A stretch of DNA of 64,000 nucleotides from Ancylobacter radicis (GTDB lineage: Bacteria; Pseudomonadota; Alphaproteobacteria; Rhizobiales; Xanthobacteraceae): NCBI RefSeq assembly GCF_018449475.1, contig NZ_JAHCQH010000004.1:236791-300790 (forward strand). The letters run 5' to 3'. The translations under genes and the position numbers were made by a program. The notes below the pieces were generated by a model, which worked only from the letters and a program-made list of their open reading frames with translations, did no database searches and was not told the DNA's origin. Positions 51,139 to 60,124 of this stretch are shown here, in pieces; position 1 is the stretch's first letter; each line of letters starts with the position of its first letter.

Positions 51139-51323
51139 GGGGTTCCTCCTATGGCGTTTCCTCGCGGGTCATGCCCGCCGGGCGGCGCTTTTGCGCCTTG
51201 TCCCGATGTTCCAAGGAGACGATGCCGAAAGGGCAAGTGCAAGCTTTAAATGTCGGCATTTCCGTAGAGTTGACCAAACGAAAGTCGTATGTCCGGCGGT
51301 TTTCGGTGGGGTGGCGGCCGGTT

Positions 51324-51341
51324 TCGTCATGCCTCTGTCAT
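51324..51341 (+). promoter_or_regulatory. Candidate Pho box (PhoB site)
   Basis: TCGTCAT-GCCT-CTGTCAT matches the PhoB direct-repeat layout CTGTCAT-N4-CTGTCAT; the second half-site is perfect and the first differs at two positions. TATTTG (51349-51354) follows as a possible -10. It sits 63 bases upstream of the phytase-like gene. The 265-base gap between dctP and this gene contains no other clear feature. Confidence 0.55.
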
Positions 51342-51403
51342 CCGCGCCTATTTGAAGTGCGCCCAGAGCGGGGCCGCGCCCCGCGACAGATGGGGATTCT
51401 TCC

Positions 51404-53617
51404 ATGCGCTCGATTCTTCTGGCCGGTGTTTCGGCCCTCGTGCTGGGCCTCGCGGCGTCCGCCGCCTCCGCGCAGGCGCCCGCCGCCTTCAACCGCATCG
51501 CCACGTTCAATGTGGTCGACAATCTGCCGGCCGGCGCGGATCCGGCCAAGGAGACGGCGGCCGAGATCATCACCTATACCGAGGATGGCAAGACGCTGAT
51601 CTACAGCGACAGCCCCGGCAAGCGCATCGGCTTCATCGACATCACCGACCCGACGGCGCCGAAGCCCGCCGGCGTGGTGGCGCTCGATGGCGAGCCGACG
51701 ACCACCGTGGTGATCGGCGGCAAGGCCTATGTCGGCGTCAACACCTCGGAATCGAAGTCCAATCCCTCGGGTCATCTCGCGGTGGTCGACATCGCCTCGC
51801 GCAAGGTCGAGGACAAGGTGGATCTCGGCGGCCAGCCCGACGCCGTGGCCAAGAGCCCGGACGGGAGCTTCCTCGCCATCGCGATCGAGAATGAGCGCGA
51901 CGAGGAGATCAATGACGGCGCCATCCCACAGCTGCCGGCCGGCAACCTCACCTATTTCCAGGTGAAGGACGGCCGCGTGGTCGACGCCTCCAAGAAGGTG
52001 GTCGACCTCACCGGCCTCGCCGCCATCGCCCCGGAAGACCCGGAGCCGGAATATCTCGACATCAATTCAAAGAACGAGGTGGTCGTCACCCTGCAGGAGA
52101 ACAACCACATCGTCGTGGTCGATCTCAACACCGGCAAGGTGACGAGCAACTTCTCCGCCGGCACCGTCTCGCTCGACAAGATCGACACCAAGAAGGACAA
52201 GGTGATCGACCTCAGCGGTTCCATGAAGGATGTGCCGCGCGAGCCCGACACCGTGCAGTGGGTCGACGACAACCGCTTCGTCATCGCCAATGAAGGCGAC
52301 TGGAAGGGCGGCACGCGCGGCTTCTCCATCTTCGACAAGACCGGCAAGCTGCTGTTCGATTCCGGCGTCGCGCCGGAGCACATGGCGGTGCGCCTCGGCC
52401 ATTACCCCGACAAGCGCAACAAGAAGGGCATCGAGATGGAGGGCGCGGAAGTCGCCACCTTCGATGGCCAGAAGCTGATCTTCGTCGCCTCCGAGCGCGG
52501 TTCGCTGGTCTTCGTCTATCGCGACAAGGGCGGTGCCGAGGCGCCGGAATTCCTCCAGGTCCTGCCGGGCGGCATCGGCCCGGAAGGTCTGATGGCGATC
52601 CCCTCGCGTGACCTGTTCGTCACCGCCAGCGAGACCGATCTGCGTGAGGATGGCAGCATCGGCTCGGTGGTGACGGTCTATCAGCGTCAGCCGGGCGCCA
52701 CCTCCGCCTATCCGACCATCCTGTCCGAGAACGGCCCGGACGGCCTGCCGATCTGGTGGTCCGCGCTCTCCGGCTTCGCTGCCGACCCGAAGACGCCGGG
52801 CATGCTCTATGCCGTGACCGACAGCGCCTATGCGCAGGCGCGCATCCTGACCGTCGACGCCACCAGCCTGCCGGCCAAGATCACCAAGGCGACGGTGCTG
52901 ACGGTGGATGGCAAGCCGGCCCAGGGTCTTGACCTCGAAGGCATTGCGGTGCGTCCCGAGGGCGGGTTCTGGATCGCCTCCGAGGGCAACCCGGAGAAGA
53001 AGGAAAACCCGACGCAGAACCTGCTGGTGCGGGTTGATGCCGACGGCAACGTCGCCGAGCAGATCGCCCTGCCGGAGGCGCTCGCGTCCCAGGCAACCCG
53101 CTTCGGCTTCGAGGGCGTCGCCGTCACCGGCACCGGCGCGGACGAGACCGTGTGGATCGCCGTGCAGCGCGAGTGGAAGGACGATCCGAAGGGCTTCGTG
53201 AAGCTGCTCGCCTACAAGCCCGCCGACAAGAGCTGGACCTATGTGCGCTACCCGCTCGACAAGCCGGCCAAGGGCTGGATGGGCCTGTCCGAGCTGACCG
53301 CCTACAAGGACGGCTTCATCGTCATCGAGCGCGACAACCAGATCGGCCCGAATGCCAAGACCAAGAAGCTGACCTATGTCTCGCTCAAGGGCGTGACCCC
53401 GGTCGCCCTCGGCAGCGAGGCGCAGCCCCCGGTGCTGACCAAGACCGAGGTCAAGGACCTTCTGCCGCTGCTCGCCGCCCCGCATGGCTATGTGCTCGAC
53501 AAGGTCGAGAGCTTCGCCATCGACGCCGCCGGCAACGCCTTCATCGTCACCGACAATGACGGCGTCGACGGCTCCTCGGGCGAGACACAGTTCTTCGCCA
53601 TCGGCAAGCTGAACTGA
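51404..53617 (+). CDS. Secreted beta-propeller/phytase-like esterase protein
   Basis: A 737-residue exported protein. The signal peptide MRSILLAGVSALVLGLAASA is cleaved near ASAQ. The N-terminal half (residues about 30-420) looks like a beta-propeller of the choice-anchor I/YVTN kind (VVDIASRKVEDKVDLGGQPD, VVDLNTGKVTSNF). The C-terminal half resembles the 'esterase-like activity of phytase' domain: GLDLEGIAVRPEGGFWIASE, FGFEGVAVTGTG and FIVTDNDGVDGSSGETQFF with acidic, possibly Ca2+-binding residues. It would act on phosphate esters in the periplasm or outside. A candidate Pho box upstream fits such a role. A terminator follows. Confidence 0.85.
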   Translation: MRSILLAGVSALVLGLAASAASAQAPAAFNRIATFNVVDNLPAGADPAKETAAEIITYTEDGKTLIYSDSPGKRIGFIDITDPTAPKPAGVVALDGEPTTTVVIGGKAYVGVNTSESKSNPSGHLAVVDIASRKVEDKVDLGGQPDAVAKSPDGSFLAIAIENERDEEINDGAIPQLPAGNLTYFQVKDGRVVDASKKVVDLTGLAAIAPEDPEPEYLDINSKNEVVVTLQENNHIVVVDLNTGKVTSNFSAGTVSLDKIDTKKDKVIDLSGSMKDVPREPDTVQWVDDNRFVIANEGDWKGGTRGFSIFDKTGKLLFDSGVAPEHMAVRLGHYPDKRNKKGIEMEGAEVATFDGQKLIFVASERGSLVFVYRDKGGAEAPEFLQVLPGGIGPEGLMAIPSRDLFVTASETDLREDGSIGSVVTVYQRQPGATSAYPTILSENGPDGLPIWWSALSGFAADPKTPGMLYAVTDSAYAQARILTVDATSLPAKITKATVLTVDGKPAQGLDLEGIAVRPEGGFWIASEGNPEKKENPTQNLLVRVDADGNVAEQIALPEALASQATRFGFEGVAVTGTGADETVWIAVQREWKDDPKGFVKLLAYKPADKSWTYVRYPLDKPAKGWMGLSELTAYKDGFIVIERDNQIGPNAKTKKLTYVSLKGVTPVALGSEAQPPVLTKTEVKDLLPLLAAPHGYVLDKVESFAIDAAGNAFIVTDNDGVDGSSGETQFFAIGKLN

Positions 53618-53671
53618 TCCTGCGTCCCTGCGCCCGCTGAGCCGCGGCGCAGGGATCTGGTGTGACGAATG

Positions 53672-53700
53672 AGGCGGGCGCTCCAGGGCGCCCGCCTTTT
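53672..53700 (+). terminator. Terminator after the phytase-like gene
   Basis: AGGCGGGCG (53672-53680) pairs with CGCCCGCCT (to 53697), followed by TTTTTC, 55 bases after the stop codon. Confidence 0.9.
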
Positions 53701-53780
53701 TCATGGGGGGTTCCCACACTGGTCACGGCGCGGTGGGTCTGATTTCTATGAGGCCCCTGTCGTTACGTGAACGAGTGGCC

Positions 53781-54812
53781 ATGCCCGACGCGCTGACTGC
53801 CGCCGACACCGCGTCCCCTGCCGCCGTCGATCACCCGCGTCGCGGGCGCGCGGGGCGTGGGCACGACATCCGTTGCGTGGCGCTGCTTGCCCTTGTCCTT
53901 ACTCTCGGCGCCTGCACCGATCCCGGTCCGGCGCGCTATCAGGGCTATGCGGAGGGCGAACTGGTCTTTGTCGGGCCGGACGAGGCGGGCCGTCTCCTGC
54001 GCCTCGCGGTCGAGGAGGGCGATCAGGTGGCGGTCGGCGCGCCCCTCTTCACCGTCGATCCGCTGTTGCAGCAGGCCGAGGCCGACGCGGCGCAGGCGAG
54101 CCTCGCCCAGACGCAGGCGGAACTGGAGAATCTGCGCACCGCCGCCCAGCGCCCGGAAGAGATCGCGGTGCTGGAAGCCGGCAAGCGCCGGGCAGCGGCG
54201 GCGCTCGATCTGTCCCGCATCGAGCTGGAGCGCCAGAAGGAGCTGTTCGACAGGAAGGTCGGCTCCAAGGCGTCGCTCGATACCGCCCAGCACACCTATG
54301 ACCAGAACCAGGCCGCGCTCGACGAGGCCGACCAGCAGATCGCCGTGGCGCGCATGGCCTCGCGCCAGACGCAGATCGCCGCCGCCGAGCGGGCGGTGGA
54401 CGCCGCCGTGGCGAATCTTGCCGCCGCCCGCACGCGGCTGGAGCGGCGCAGCCTCGCCTCTCCTGTCGCCGGATCGGTCGAGACGGTCTATTTCCGGCCG
54501 GGCGAGCTGGTGCCGGCGGGGCGGCCTGTCGTGTCGCTGCTGCCGCCCGAGCGCATCAAGCTGCGCTTCTTCGTGCCGGAACCCGACCTGCCGCGCTTCC
54601 AGATGGGTACCCGCGTCCGCGTCACCTGCGACGGCTGCGCCGCGCCGGTGGAGGCGCGCGTCAGCTACATCGCCGCCAGCGCCGAATACACGCCCCCGGT
54701 GATCTACAGCCTCGACGAGCGATCCAAGCTCGTCTTCCTGCTGGAGGCGCGCGCGCAGACACCGGGTGCCCTGCGGCCGGGGCAGCCGATCACGGTCGAT
54801 CTCCAGCCATGA
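53781..54812 (+). CDS. HlyD-family membrane fusion protein of an ABC exporter
   Basis: A 343-residue periplasmic adaptor, probably a lipoprotein: the hydrophobic segment CVALLALVLTLGAC ends in a lipobox with Cys45, after an unusually long N-terminal stretch. The following biotinyl-lipoyl part (GRLLRLAVEEGDQVAVGAPLF) is split by a coiled-coil hairpin (QAEADAAQASLAQTQAELE, QKELFDRKVGSKASLD), as in YbhG/YhiI proteins. ATG 53781 is used; 53748 is an alternative. Its TGA overlaps the ATPase ATG by four bases, so adaptor, ATPase and permease form one translationally coupled operon. Confidence 0.88.
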   Translation: MPDALTAADTASPAAVDHPRRGRAGRGHDIRCVALLALVLTLGACTDPGPARYQGYAEGELVFVGPDEAGRLLRLAVEEGDQVAVGAPLFTVDPLLQQAEADAAQASLAQTQAELENLRTAAQRPEEIAVLEAGKRRAAAALDLSRIELERQKELFDRKVGSKASLDTAQHTYDQNQAALDEADQQIAVARMASRQTQIAAAERAVDAAVANLAAARTRLERRSLASPVAGSVETVYFRPGELVPAGRPVVSLLPPERIKLRFFVPEPDLPRFQMGTRVRVTCDGCAAPVEARVSYIAASAEYTPPVIYSLDERSKLVFLLEARAQTPGALRPGQPITVDLQP

Positions 54813-55807
54813 GCGCCGCAGCGCAGGACACGCCCGTCCCCGTCCCCGTCCCCGTTCCCGATGACGCCATCGAGGTGGAAGGGCTCTCCAAGAGCTTCGG
54901 CGAGCGTGTGGTGGTGCGCGACCTGTCGATGCGCGTGCGGCGCGGGCAGATCTACGGCTTTCTCGGGCCGAACGGTTCGGGCAAGACCACGACCATCCGC
55001 ATGCTGTGCGGGCTGCTGACGCCCGATGCCGGGCGCGGCACCTGCCTCGGGCTGGATATTCTCACCCAGGCCCGCGCGATCCGCCGCCATGTCGGCTACA
55101 TGACGCAGAAATTCAGCCTCTATGCCGATCTGTCGGTGCGCGAGAACCTCGAATTCGTCGCCCGCATCTATGGCGTGCCGGACCCGGTGGGCGCGGCGCG
55201 GGCGGCGGTGGAGCGGCTGGGGCTCACCGGGCGCGACCGCCAGCTGGCCGGCTCGCTCTCGGGCGGCTGGAAGCAGCGCCTCGCGCTCGGCGCCTGCATC
55301 CTGCCATCGCCGCAGCTCCTGCTGCTGGATGAACCCACCGCCGGCGTCGACCCGAAGGCCCGGCGCGAGTTCTGGGCGCAGATCCATGAGCTGGCGGCGG
55401 AAGGGCTGACCGTTCTGGTCTCCACCCATTACATGGACGAGGCCGAACGCTGCCACGAGATCGCGTATATCGCCTATGGCGAATTGCTGGCGCAGGGCAC
55501 GGTCGAGGACGTGATCGCCCGCTCCGGCCTCGTCACTTGGAGCGTCACCGGCGCCGATCCGGCGGCGCTGGCCCGCGAGCTGGCGGCGCTGCCGGGCGTG
55601 GAGATGGTCGCGCCGTTCGGCACCAGCGTGCATGTCGGCGGCCATGACGCGGCGGCGCTGGAGGCGGCGATCGCTCCCTATCGCCAGCGTCCCGGCCTCG
55701 ACTGGCGCGCCGATGCGCCGACGCTGGAGGATGTGTTCATCGACCTGATGACAAGGTCGAAGGATAATTTCGCGAAGGACGGTGCCGGGAAGGACGGACG
55801 TCGATGA
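54809..55807 (+). CDS. ABC exporter ATP-binding protein
   Basis: A 332-residue ATPase of the ABC-2 drug/lipid export type. Walker A GPNGSGKTT, signature LSGGWKQRLALGACI (with W in place of the usual Q position), Walker B LLLLDEPTAGVDP and the H-loop STHYMDEAERC are all present. The C-terminal about 90 residues (VTWSVTGADPAALARELAAL onward) form the accessory domain common in CcmA-like subunits. Only one nucleotide-binding domain is encoded, so it would act as a homodimer. Overlaps both neighbours by four bases. Confidence 0.93.
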   Translation: MSAAAQDTPVPVPVPVPDDAIEVEGLSKSFGERVVVRDLSMRVRRGQIYGFLGPNGSGKTTTIRMLCGLLTPDAGRGTCLGLDILTQARAIRRHVGYMTQKFSLYADLSVRENLEFVARIYGVPDPVGAARAAVERLGLTGRDRQLAGSLSGGWKQRLALGACILPSPQLLLLDEPTAGVDPKARREFWAQIHELAAEGLTVLVSTHYMDEAERCHEIAYIAYGELLAQGTVEDVIARSGLVTWSVTGADPAALARELAALPGVEMVAPFGTSVHVGGHDAAALEAAIAPYRQRPGLDWRADAPTLEDVFIDLMTRSKDNFAKDGAGKDGRR

Positions 55808-56964
55808 GCGGCGGCGGCCCGCTCGGCTCCCTCCGGCGCATCGGCGCGATGATGCGCAAGGAGTTCCTTCAGCTCCTGCGCGACCGCGTGTCCTTCGCCA
55901 CCATGATCATGATCCCGCTGCTGCAACTCGTGCTGTTCGGCTACGCGATCAACACCACCCCGCGCCACCTGCCGACCGCCGTTCTCGCCCATGAGAACAC
56001 GTCGCTGACGCGGGCCATTCTCGCATCGCTGGAGAACACGAAGTATTTCGCCGTCACCCATCATCCGCGCACCGAGGCGGAAGCGGAGCGGCTGATGCGC
56101 TCGGGTGACGTGCTGTTCGTCGTGGAAATCCCCGCCGGCTTCGAGCGCGCGGTGCGGCGCGGCGAGAACCCGTCCATGCTGGTGGCGGCGGATGCGACCG
56201 ATCCGGTCGCCTCGGGCAGCGCGCTTGCCGCGCTGCGCACCCTTGTCGACACGGCGATGACGCGCGAGCGTTTCATAGTGGAAGGCGGGCCGCGCGGCAG
56301 CGGGCTGGAGGACCAGCCGCCGGCCTTCGAGATCATCACCCATGCCCGCTACAACCCGGCGGCGGTGACGCAGCTCAACATCGTGCCGGGCCTGCTCGGC
56401 ACCATCCTCACCATGACCATGCTGATCTTCACCGCCCTGTCGGTGACGCGCGAGATAGAGCGCGGGACCATGGAGACGCTGCTCGCCATGCCGATCCGCC
56501 CGGTCGAGGTGATGCTCGGCAAGATCGCCCCCTATGTGATGGTCGGGGCGGCGCAGGCGACGCTGATCGTGGTGGCCGGCATCGTCCTGTTCGATGTGCC
56601 GGTGGTCGGCTCGCTCGGGCTGCTCGCGGCGCTTACCGGCCTGTTCATCGTCGCCAATCTGTCGATCGGCTACACTTTCTCGACGCTGGCGCAGAACCAG
56701 CTTCAGGCGGTGCAGATGACCTTCATGTACTTCCTGCCGAACATCCTGTTGTCCGGCTTCATGTTCCCCTTCGCCGGCATGCCGCAATGGGCGCAGTGGA
56801 TCTCCGAGACGCTGCCGCTCACCCATTATCTGCGCATGGTGCGCGGCATCCTGCTGAAGGGCGCCACCGCCGACGACCTCGTCTATGACATGGCCGCGCT
56901 CACGGCGATCATGCTGGTGGCCATGCTGATCGCCGTCAGCCGCTTCCGCCAGACGCTGGACTGA
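55804..56964 (+). CDS. ABC-2 type exporter permease
   Basis: A 386-residue inner-membrane permease, YbhS/YbhR type. An N-terminal membrane segment (FATMIMIPLLQLVLFGYAIN) is followed by a large periplasmic domain (about 50-180) and five C-terminal segments including GLLGTILTMTMLIFTALSVT and FMYFLPNILLSGFMFPFAGM, with the cytoplasmic REIERGTMETLLAMPIRPVEVMLGK coupling region between. YbhSR-type systems usually have two permeases; here there is only one, so a homodimer is implied. Substrate unknown. The gene converges on the tetR-like gene. Confidence 0.93.
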   Translation: MSGGGPLGSLRRIGAMMRKEFLQLLRDRVSFATMIMIPLLQLVLFGYAINTTPRHLPTAVLAHENTSLTRAILASLENTKYFAVTHHPRTEAEAERLMRSGDVLFVVEIPAGFERAVRRGENPSMLVAADATDPVASGSALAALRTLVDTAMTRERFIVEGGPRGSGLEDQPPAFEIITHARYNPAAVTQLNIVPGLLGTILTMTMLIFTALSVTREIERGTMETLLAMPIRPVEVMLGKIAPYVMVGAAQATLIVVAGIVLFDVPVVGSLGLLAALTGLFIVANLSIGYTFSTLAQNQLQAVQMTFMYFLPNILLSGFMFPFAGMPQWAQWISETLPLTHYLRMVRGILLKGATADDLVYDMAALTAIMLVAMLIAVSRFRQTLD

Positions 56965-57046
56965 AGCCCTTGCCGTCGCAGGGAGGGCTGAATATCGCTT
57001 GCAGCGGCACGGGGTCAGGGCGCGCATTGCAGGCGCCGGAGGCTGC

Positions 57047-57802
57047 CTACTGATCCTGGGGTTGACCCTGAGGCGCCGTCGCGGGTGGTTGCGCGGCGCT
57101 GTAGCCTTTCAGGAACAGGGCAAGGCCGCTTTCCGTCGTCGCCCTGTTCCTCTGGCTGGTGAGCGGTTCGAGGCACAGCAGGCCGGTCAGGGGAATGTCG
57201 ACCGCCACAAGCTGCAGAAACTGCGATGCCGCCAGTTTCGGGTCCGGGACGTTCAGTTCGCCGCGGGCGCTGGCCGCGCGCAGCAGGCCCTCGATCTTCT
57301 CGTGGAGGATCTTCGGGCCCAGTTCGTAGAAGGTCCGTCCGAGTTCGGGAAATCGCGGGGCCTGGGCGATGATGGTCCGGTAAAAGGCGAGGGCGTCGGT
57401 GGTCGCGAACATCGCCATGAAGTTCTGGGCGATCGTCCGCAGCACTTTTTCAACATTGTCCGATGGTGACGTCGCGCTCCAGATGGCGTCTGCCATCTGC
57501 CCGCACTGGTCGCTGACAAGAGCGGCGAACAGCGCCTCCTTGCTGGGAAAATAAACATAGAGCGTCGCCTTGGAAGCCTTGGCGGCCTTGGCAATCGCAT
57601 CCATGCTGACGGCGTCGTAGGGCTGTTCAAGAAAGAGCACATGCGCCGCCTCCAGCAACTGCCTCACCTTGGAGCTGGCGCGGTCGTGAGGGGCGGGGCC
57701 TTGAGCCGGGACGGCCTGTGCGGCGCGTGCGTCATCCACCTCTGTCCGAACGGCCGTGCCTTCCGCTTTGGGATCCTGCGTTTTCGGGGGAAGCCTGGGC
57801 AT
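57047..57802 (-). CDS. TetR/AcrR-family transcriptional regulator
   Basis: A 251-residue repressor. The HTH lies at about residues 45-90 (LLEAAHVLFLEQPYDAVSMDAIAKAAKASKATLYVYFPSKEALF in pieces), preceded by an atypically long, Pro/Ala-rich N-terminal tail of about 40 residues. The remaining helices form the ligand pocket, ending in PPATAPQGQPQDQ. ATG 57802 is preferred, with AAGG upstream; an ATG farther upstream would place the start inside the operator region. It diverges from the RND operon, and two related palindromes lie between them, so it is the likely local repressor. Confidence 0.9.
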   Translation of the reverse strand: MPRLPPKTQDPKAEGTAVRTEVDDARAAQAVPAQGPAPHDRASSKVRQLLEAAHVLFLEQPYDAVSMDAIAKAAKASKATLYVYFPSKEALFAALVSDQCGQMADAIWSATSPSDNVEKVLRTIAQNFMAMFATTDALAFYRTIIAQAPRFPELGRTFYELGPKILHEKIEGLLRAASARGELNVPDPKLAASQFLQLVAVDIPLTGLLCLEPLTSQRNRATTESGLALFLKGYSAAQPPATAPQGQPQDQ

Positions 57803-57817
57803 GGCGAACCTTGTGTG

Positions 57818-57834
57818 AACTGAACAGTGCAGTT
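57818..57834. promoter_or_regulatory. Candidate TetR operator 1 (tetR side)
   Basis: AACTG-AACAGTG-CAGTT is an inverted repeat 16 bases upstream of the tetR-like start. It shares ACTGAACAGT with operator 2. Confidence 0.6.
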
Positions 57835-57876
57835 TGATGTTGACCTTTTCCCTGATATGGGTCAAGCCTCAATCCG

Positions 57877-57895
57877 CACTGAACAGTTTAGTGCG
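57877..57895. promoter_or_regulatory. Candidate TetR operator 2 (RND side)
   Basis: GCACTGAACAGTTTAGTGC is a 19-bp near-perfect palindrome with only two mismatched pairs. It ends 16 bases before the start codon of the first RND gene, where a bound repressor would block the promoter or early transcription. Confidence 0.75.
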
Positions 57896-57911
57896 ATATG
57901 GATAAGGCTTC

Positions 57912-59042
57912 ATGCGGGTACGTCTGTCAGGTCTCCCGGCAAACCCTGTTCGCCGATCAAAACGCCGCGCCGGCGTGCTCATCGTCGGCCTCGTCGCGCT
58001 TGGCGCGCTGACGGCCTGCGGGCCGGAGGCGTCGGCTCCGCCGCGGGCGAACGAACTGGTCAAGGCGCAGAAGGTGTCGTTCCAGCCGATCGCCCGCTCG
58101 GTATCGATGGCCGGGACGGTTGCCGCCCGCGTCGAGAGCAAGCTGTCGTTTCGCGTCGCCGGCCGGATCGCCGAGCGCAGGGTCGATGTCGGCGACCATG
58201 TGAAGGCCGGCGACATTCTGGCGACGATCGAGACACCGGAGCAGGTTGCCGATGTGCAGGCCGCCAAGGCGACGCTGCTGTCGGCCGAGGCGACGCTGGC
58301 GCAGGCGCAAAGCAGCTTCAACCGGCAGAAGCAGTTGATCGAGAGCGGCTTCACCACGCGCAGCAGCTTCGACTCCGCCGAGGAGCAATTGCGCACCGCC
58401 GAGAGCTCGGTCGACTCCGCGCGGGCGGATGTCGGCACGGCCGAGGAGCAGCTTTCCCTAACGATCCTGAAGGCGGATGCCGATGGCGTGATCACCGCCC
58501 GCGATGCCGAGGCCGGCCAGGTGGTCTCCGCCGCACAGACGGTCTTCACTTTGGCGCAGGACGGGGCGCGCGACGTGGTCTTCGATGTCTATGAGGCCCT
58601 GCTCACCGATACGCCGCCGAGCGACCATGTCGAGATCAGGCTCCTGTCCAACCCGAAGGTGGTCACCACCGCCGTCGTGCGCGAGGTCGCGCCGACCTTC
58701 GACGCGGCGACCGGGACGGTGCGGGTGAAGATGTCGCTGATTGATCCGCCGCCCGCCATGAGCCTCGGCTCGGCCGTGATCGGCAAGGGGGACTGGGCCG
58801 CCAAGAACCTGATCGTGCTGCCATGGACGTCGCTCTCCGCCGGTGAGGCGGGGCCCACCGTCTGGGTCATCGATCCCCAGACCAACGCCGTGTCGCAACG
58901 CGCGATCACGGTCGAACGCTACACGACCGGGGAGATCCTTGTGAGCGGCGGGCTGAAGGAGGGTGAGCTGGTGGTCACCGCCGGCGGCCAGTTCCTGCGC
59001 GAGGGCCAGATTGTTTCCATCGCCTCAGGAGAGCCGTCATGA
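57912..59042 (+). CDS. RND efflux periplasmic adaptor, first of two
   Basis: A 376-residue membrane fusion protein and predicted lipoprotein (hydrophobic VLIVGLVALGALTAC, lipobox Cys36). The lipoyl half-motifs AGRIAERRVDVGDHVKAGD and TILKADADGVITARDAEAGQ flank a coiled-coil hairpin, and a beta-barrel and membrane-proximal domain follow. It couples the inner-membrane RND pump to an outer-membrane channel. It starts 16 bases after operator 2, with AAGG as ribosome-binding site, and overlaps the second adaptor gene by four bases. Confidence 0.92.
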   Translation: MRVRLSGLPANPVRRSKRRAGVLIVGLVALGALTACGPEASAPPRANELVKAQKVSFQPIARSVSMAGTVAARVESKLSFRVAGRIAERRVDVGDHVKAGDILATIETPEQVADVQAAKATLLSAEATLAQAQSSFNRQKQLIESGFTTRSSFDSAEEQLRTAESSVDSARADVGTAEEQLSLTILKADADGVITARDAEAGQVVSAAQTVFTLAQDGARDVVFDVYEALLTDTPPSDHVEIRLLSNPKVVTTAVVREVAPTFDAATGTVRVKMSLIDPPPAMSLGSAVIGKGDWAAKNLIVLPWTSLSAGEAGPTVWVIDPQTNAVSQRAITVERYTTGEILVSGGLKEGELVVTAGGQFLREGQIVSIASGEPS

Positions 59043-60124
59043 AGGTTCGACGCACGTTTATCGCCTTCATCGGCCTGGGTTCCCTGGTCGCGCTCGCCGG
59101 CTGCTCGGAGAATGAGGCGGCAACGCCCCCGCCGGTCCGGCCCGTTTTGTCCATGGTGGTCGCGCCCGAGGGCGTCGAGACGGTCAGCTTCACCGGCACC
59201 GTCCAGCCGCGCTTCTCCCGCGATCTCGGCTTTCGCGTGCTGGGCCGCGTGGTCTCGCGCGAGGTCGATGTCGGGCAGAGCGTGAAGGCCGGCCAGCTTC
59301 TCGCCTCGCTCGACCCGCTGACGCTCAGCCTCGCCGTCCGGCAACTGGAGGCCGAGCTTGCCAAGGCCGACGCCCAGCTCGTTTACGCCACCGCGACGCG
59401 CGACCGCAAAAAGGCTCTCGTCGCCCAGAAGGTCGCCTCGCAGGCGGACCTCGACACGGCGGAGGAGTCGCTCGCCAGCGCGAATGCCGCCGTCGTGCGC
59501 GGCCGCGCCAGCCTCGACAAGGCGAAGGAGCAGCTTTCCTATACCCGCCTCGTCTCGGAGACCGACGGCATCGTCACCGCCGTCAACACCGAAGTCGGCC
59601 AGACGGTGAATGCCGGCGATACCGTCATCACCGTCGCGCAGGCCGATGTCCGCGAGGCCATGGTCGACGTTCCCGACGAGATGGCGCAGGCGCTCAAGGT
59701 GGGCGACGTTTTCACCACGACGCTCCAGGTCGATCCGAGCGTCTCGACCAGCGGACGGGTGCGCGAGATCGCGCCGCAGGCGGACGCGGCCACCCGCACG
59801 CGGCGCATCCGCATCACGCTCGACGCCCCGCCCTCGACCTTCCGCATCGGCACGACCGTCATCGCCTCCGCCAAGCTGAACGAGCGCGGCTCCATCGAAC
59901 TGCCGCGCTCGGCCCTGCTCCGGGCCGATGACCGCGCCTTCGTCTGGGTGGTCGACGAGAAGGCGCAGACGGTCTCGCGCACGCCCGTGGAGGTCGCCAG
60001 CGAGGTGGGCGACACGCTGCGGATCAAGAGCGGGATCGATGTCGGAACGCGAGTCGTCACCGCCGGTGTGAACAGCCTCACCGAGGGCCAGAAGATCAAG
60101 ATCGACCCGGAGATGGTCCCATGA
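59039..60124 (+). CDS. RND efflux periplasmic adaptor, second of two
   Basis: A 361-residue membrane fusion protein distinct from the first, also a predicted lipoprotein (FIAFIGLGSLVALAGC, Cys22). The lipoyl motif GRVVSREVDVGQSVKAGQ and the hairpin segment KKALVAQKVASQADLDTAE are clear. Two adaptors per pump recall TriAB of Pseudomonas TriABC, where both are needed. Overlaps its neighbours by four bases on either side (ATGA), so all three genes are translationally coupled. Confidence 0.92.
   Translation: MKVRRTFIAFIGLGSLVALAGCSENEAATPPPVRPVLSMVVAPEGVETVSFTGTVQPRFSRDLGFRVLGRVVSREVDVGQSVKAGQLLASLDPLTLSLAVRQLEAELAKADAQLVYATATRDRKKALVAQKVASQADLDTAEESLASANAAVVRGRASLDKAKEQLSYTRLVSETDGIVTAVNTEVGQTVNAGDTVITVAQADVREAMVDVPDEMAQALKVGDVFTTTLQVDPSVSTSGRVREIAPQADAATRTRRIRITLDAPPSTFRIGTTVIASAKLNERGSIELPRSALLRADDRAFVWVVDEKAQTVSRTPVEVASEVGDTLRIKSGIDVGTRVVTAGVNSLTEGQKIKIDPEMVP

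Noticed and set aside
57841..57866. Divergent -35 elements TTGACC and GGTCAA between tetR and the RND operon
   Set aside because: Both -35-like hexamers exist, but neither has a plausible -10 at 16-18 bases, so no promoter is called.
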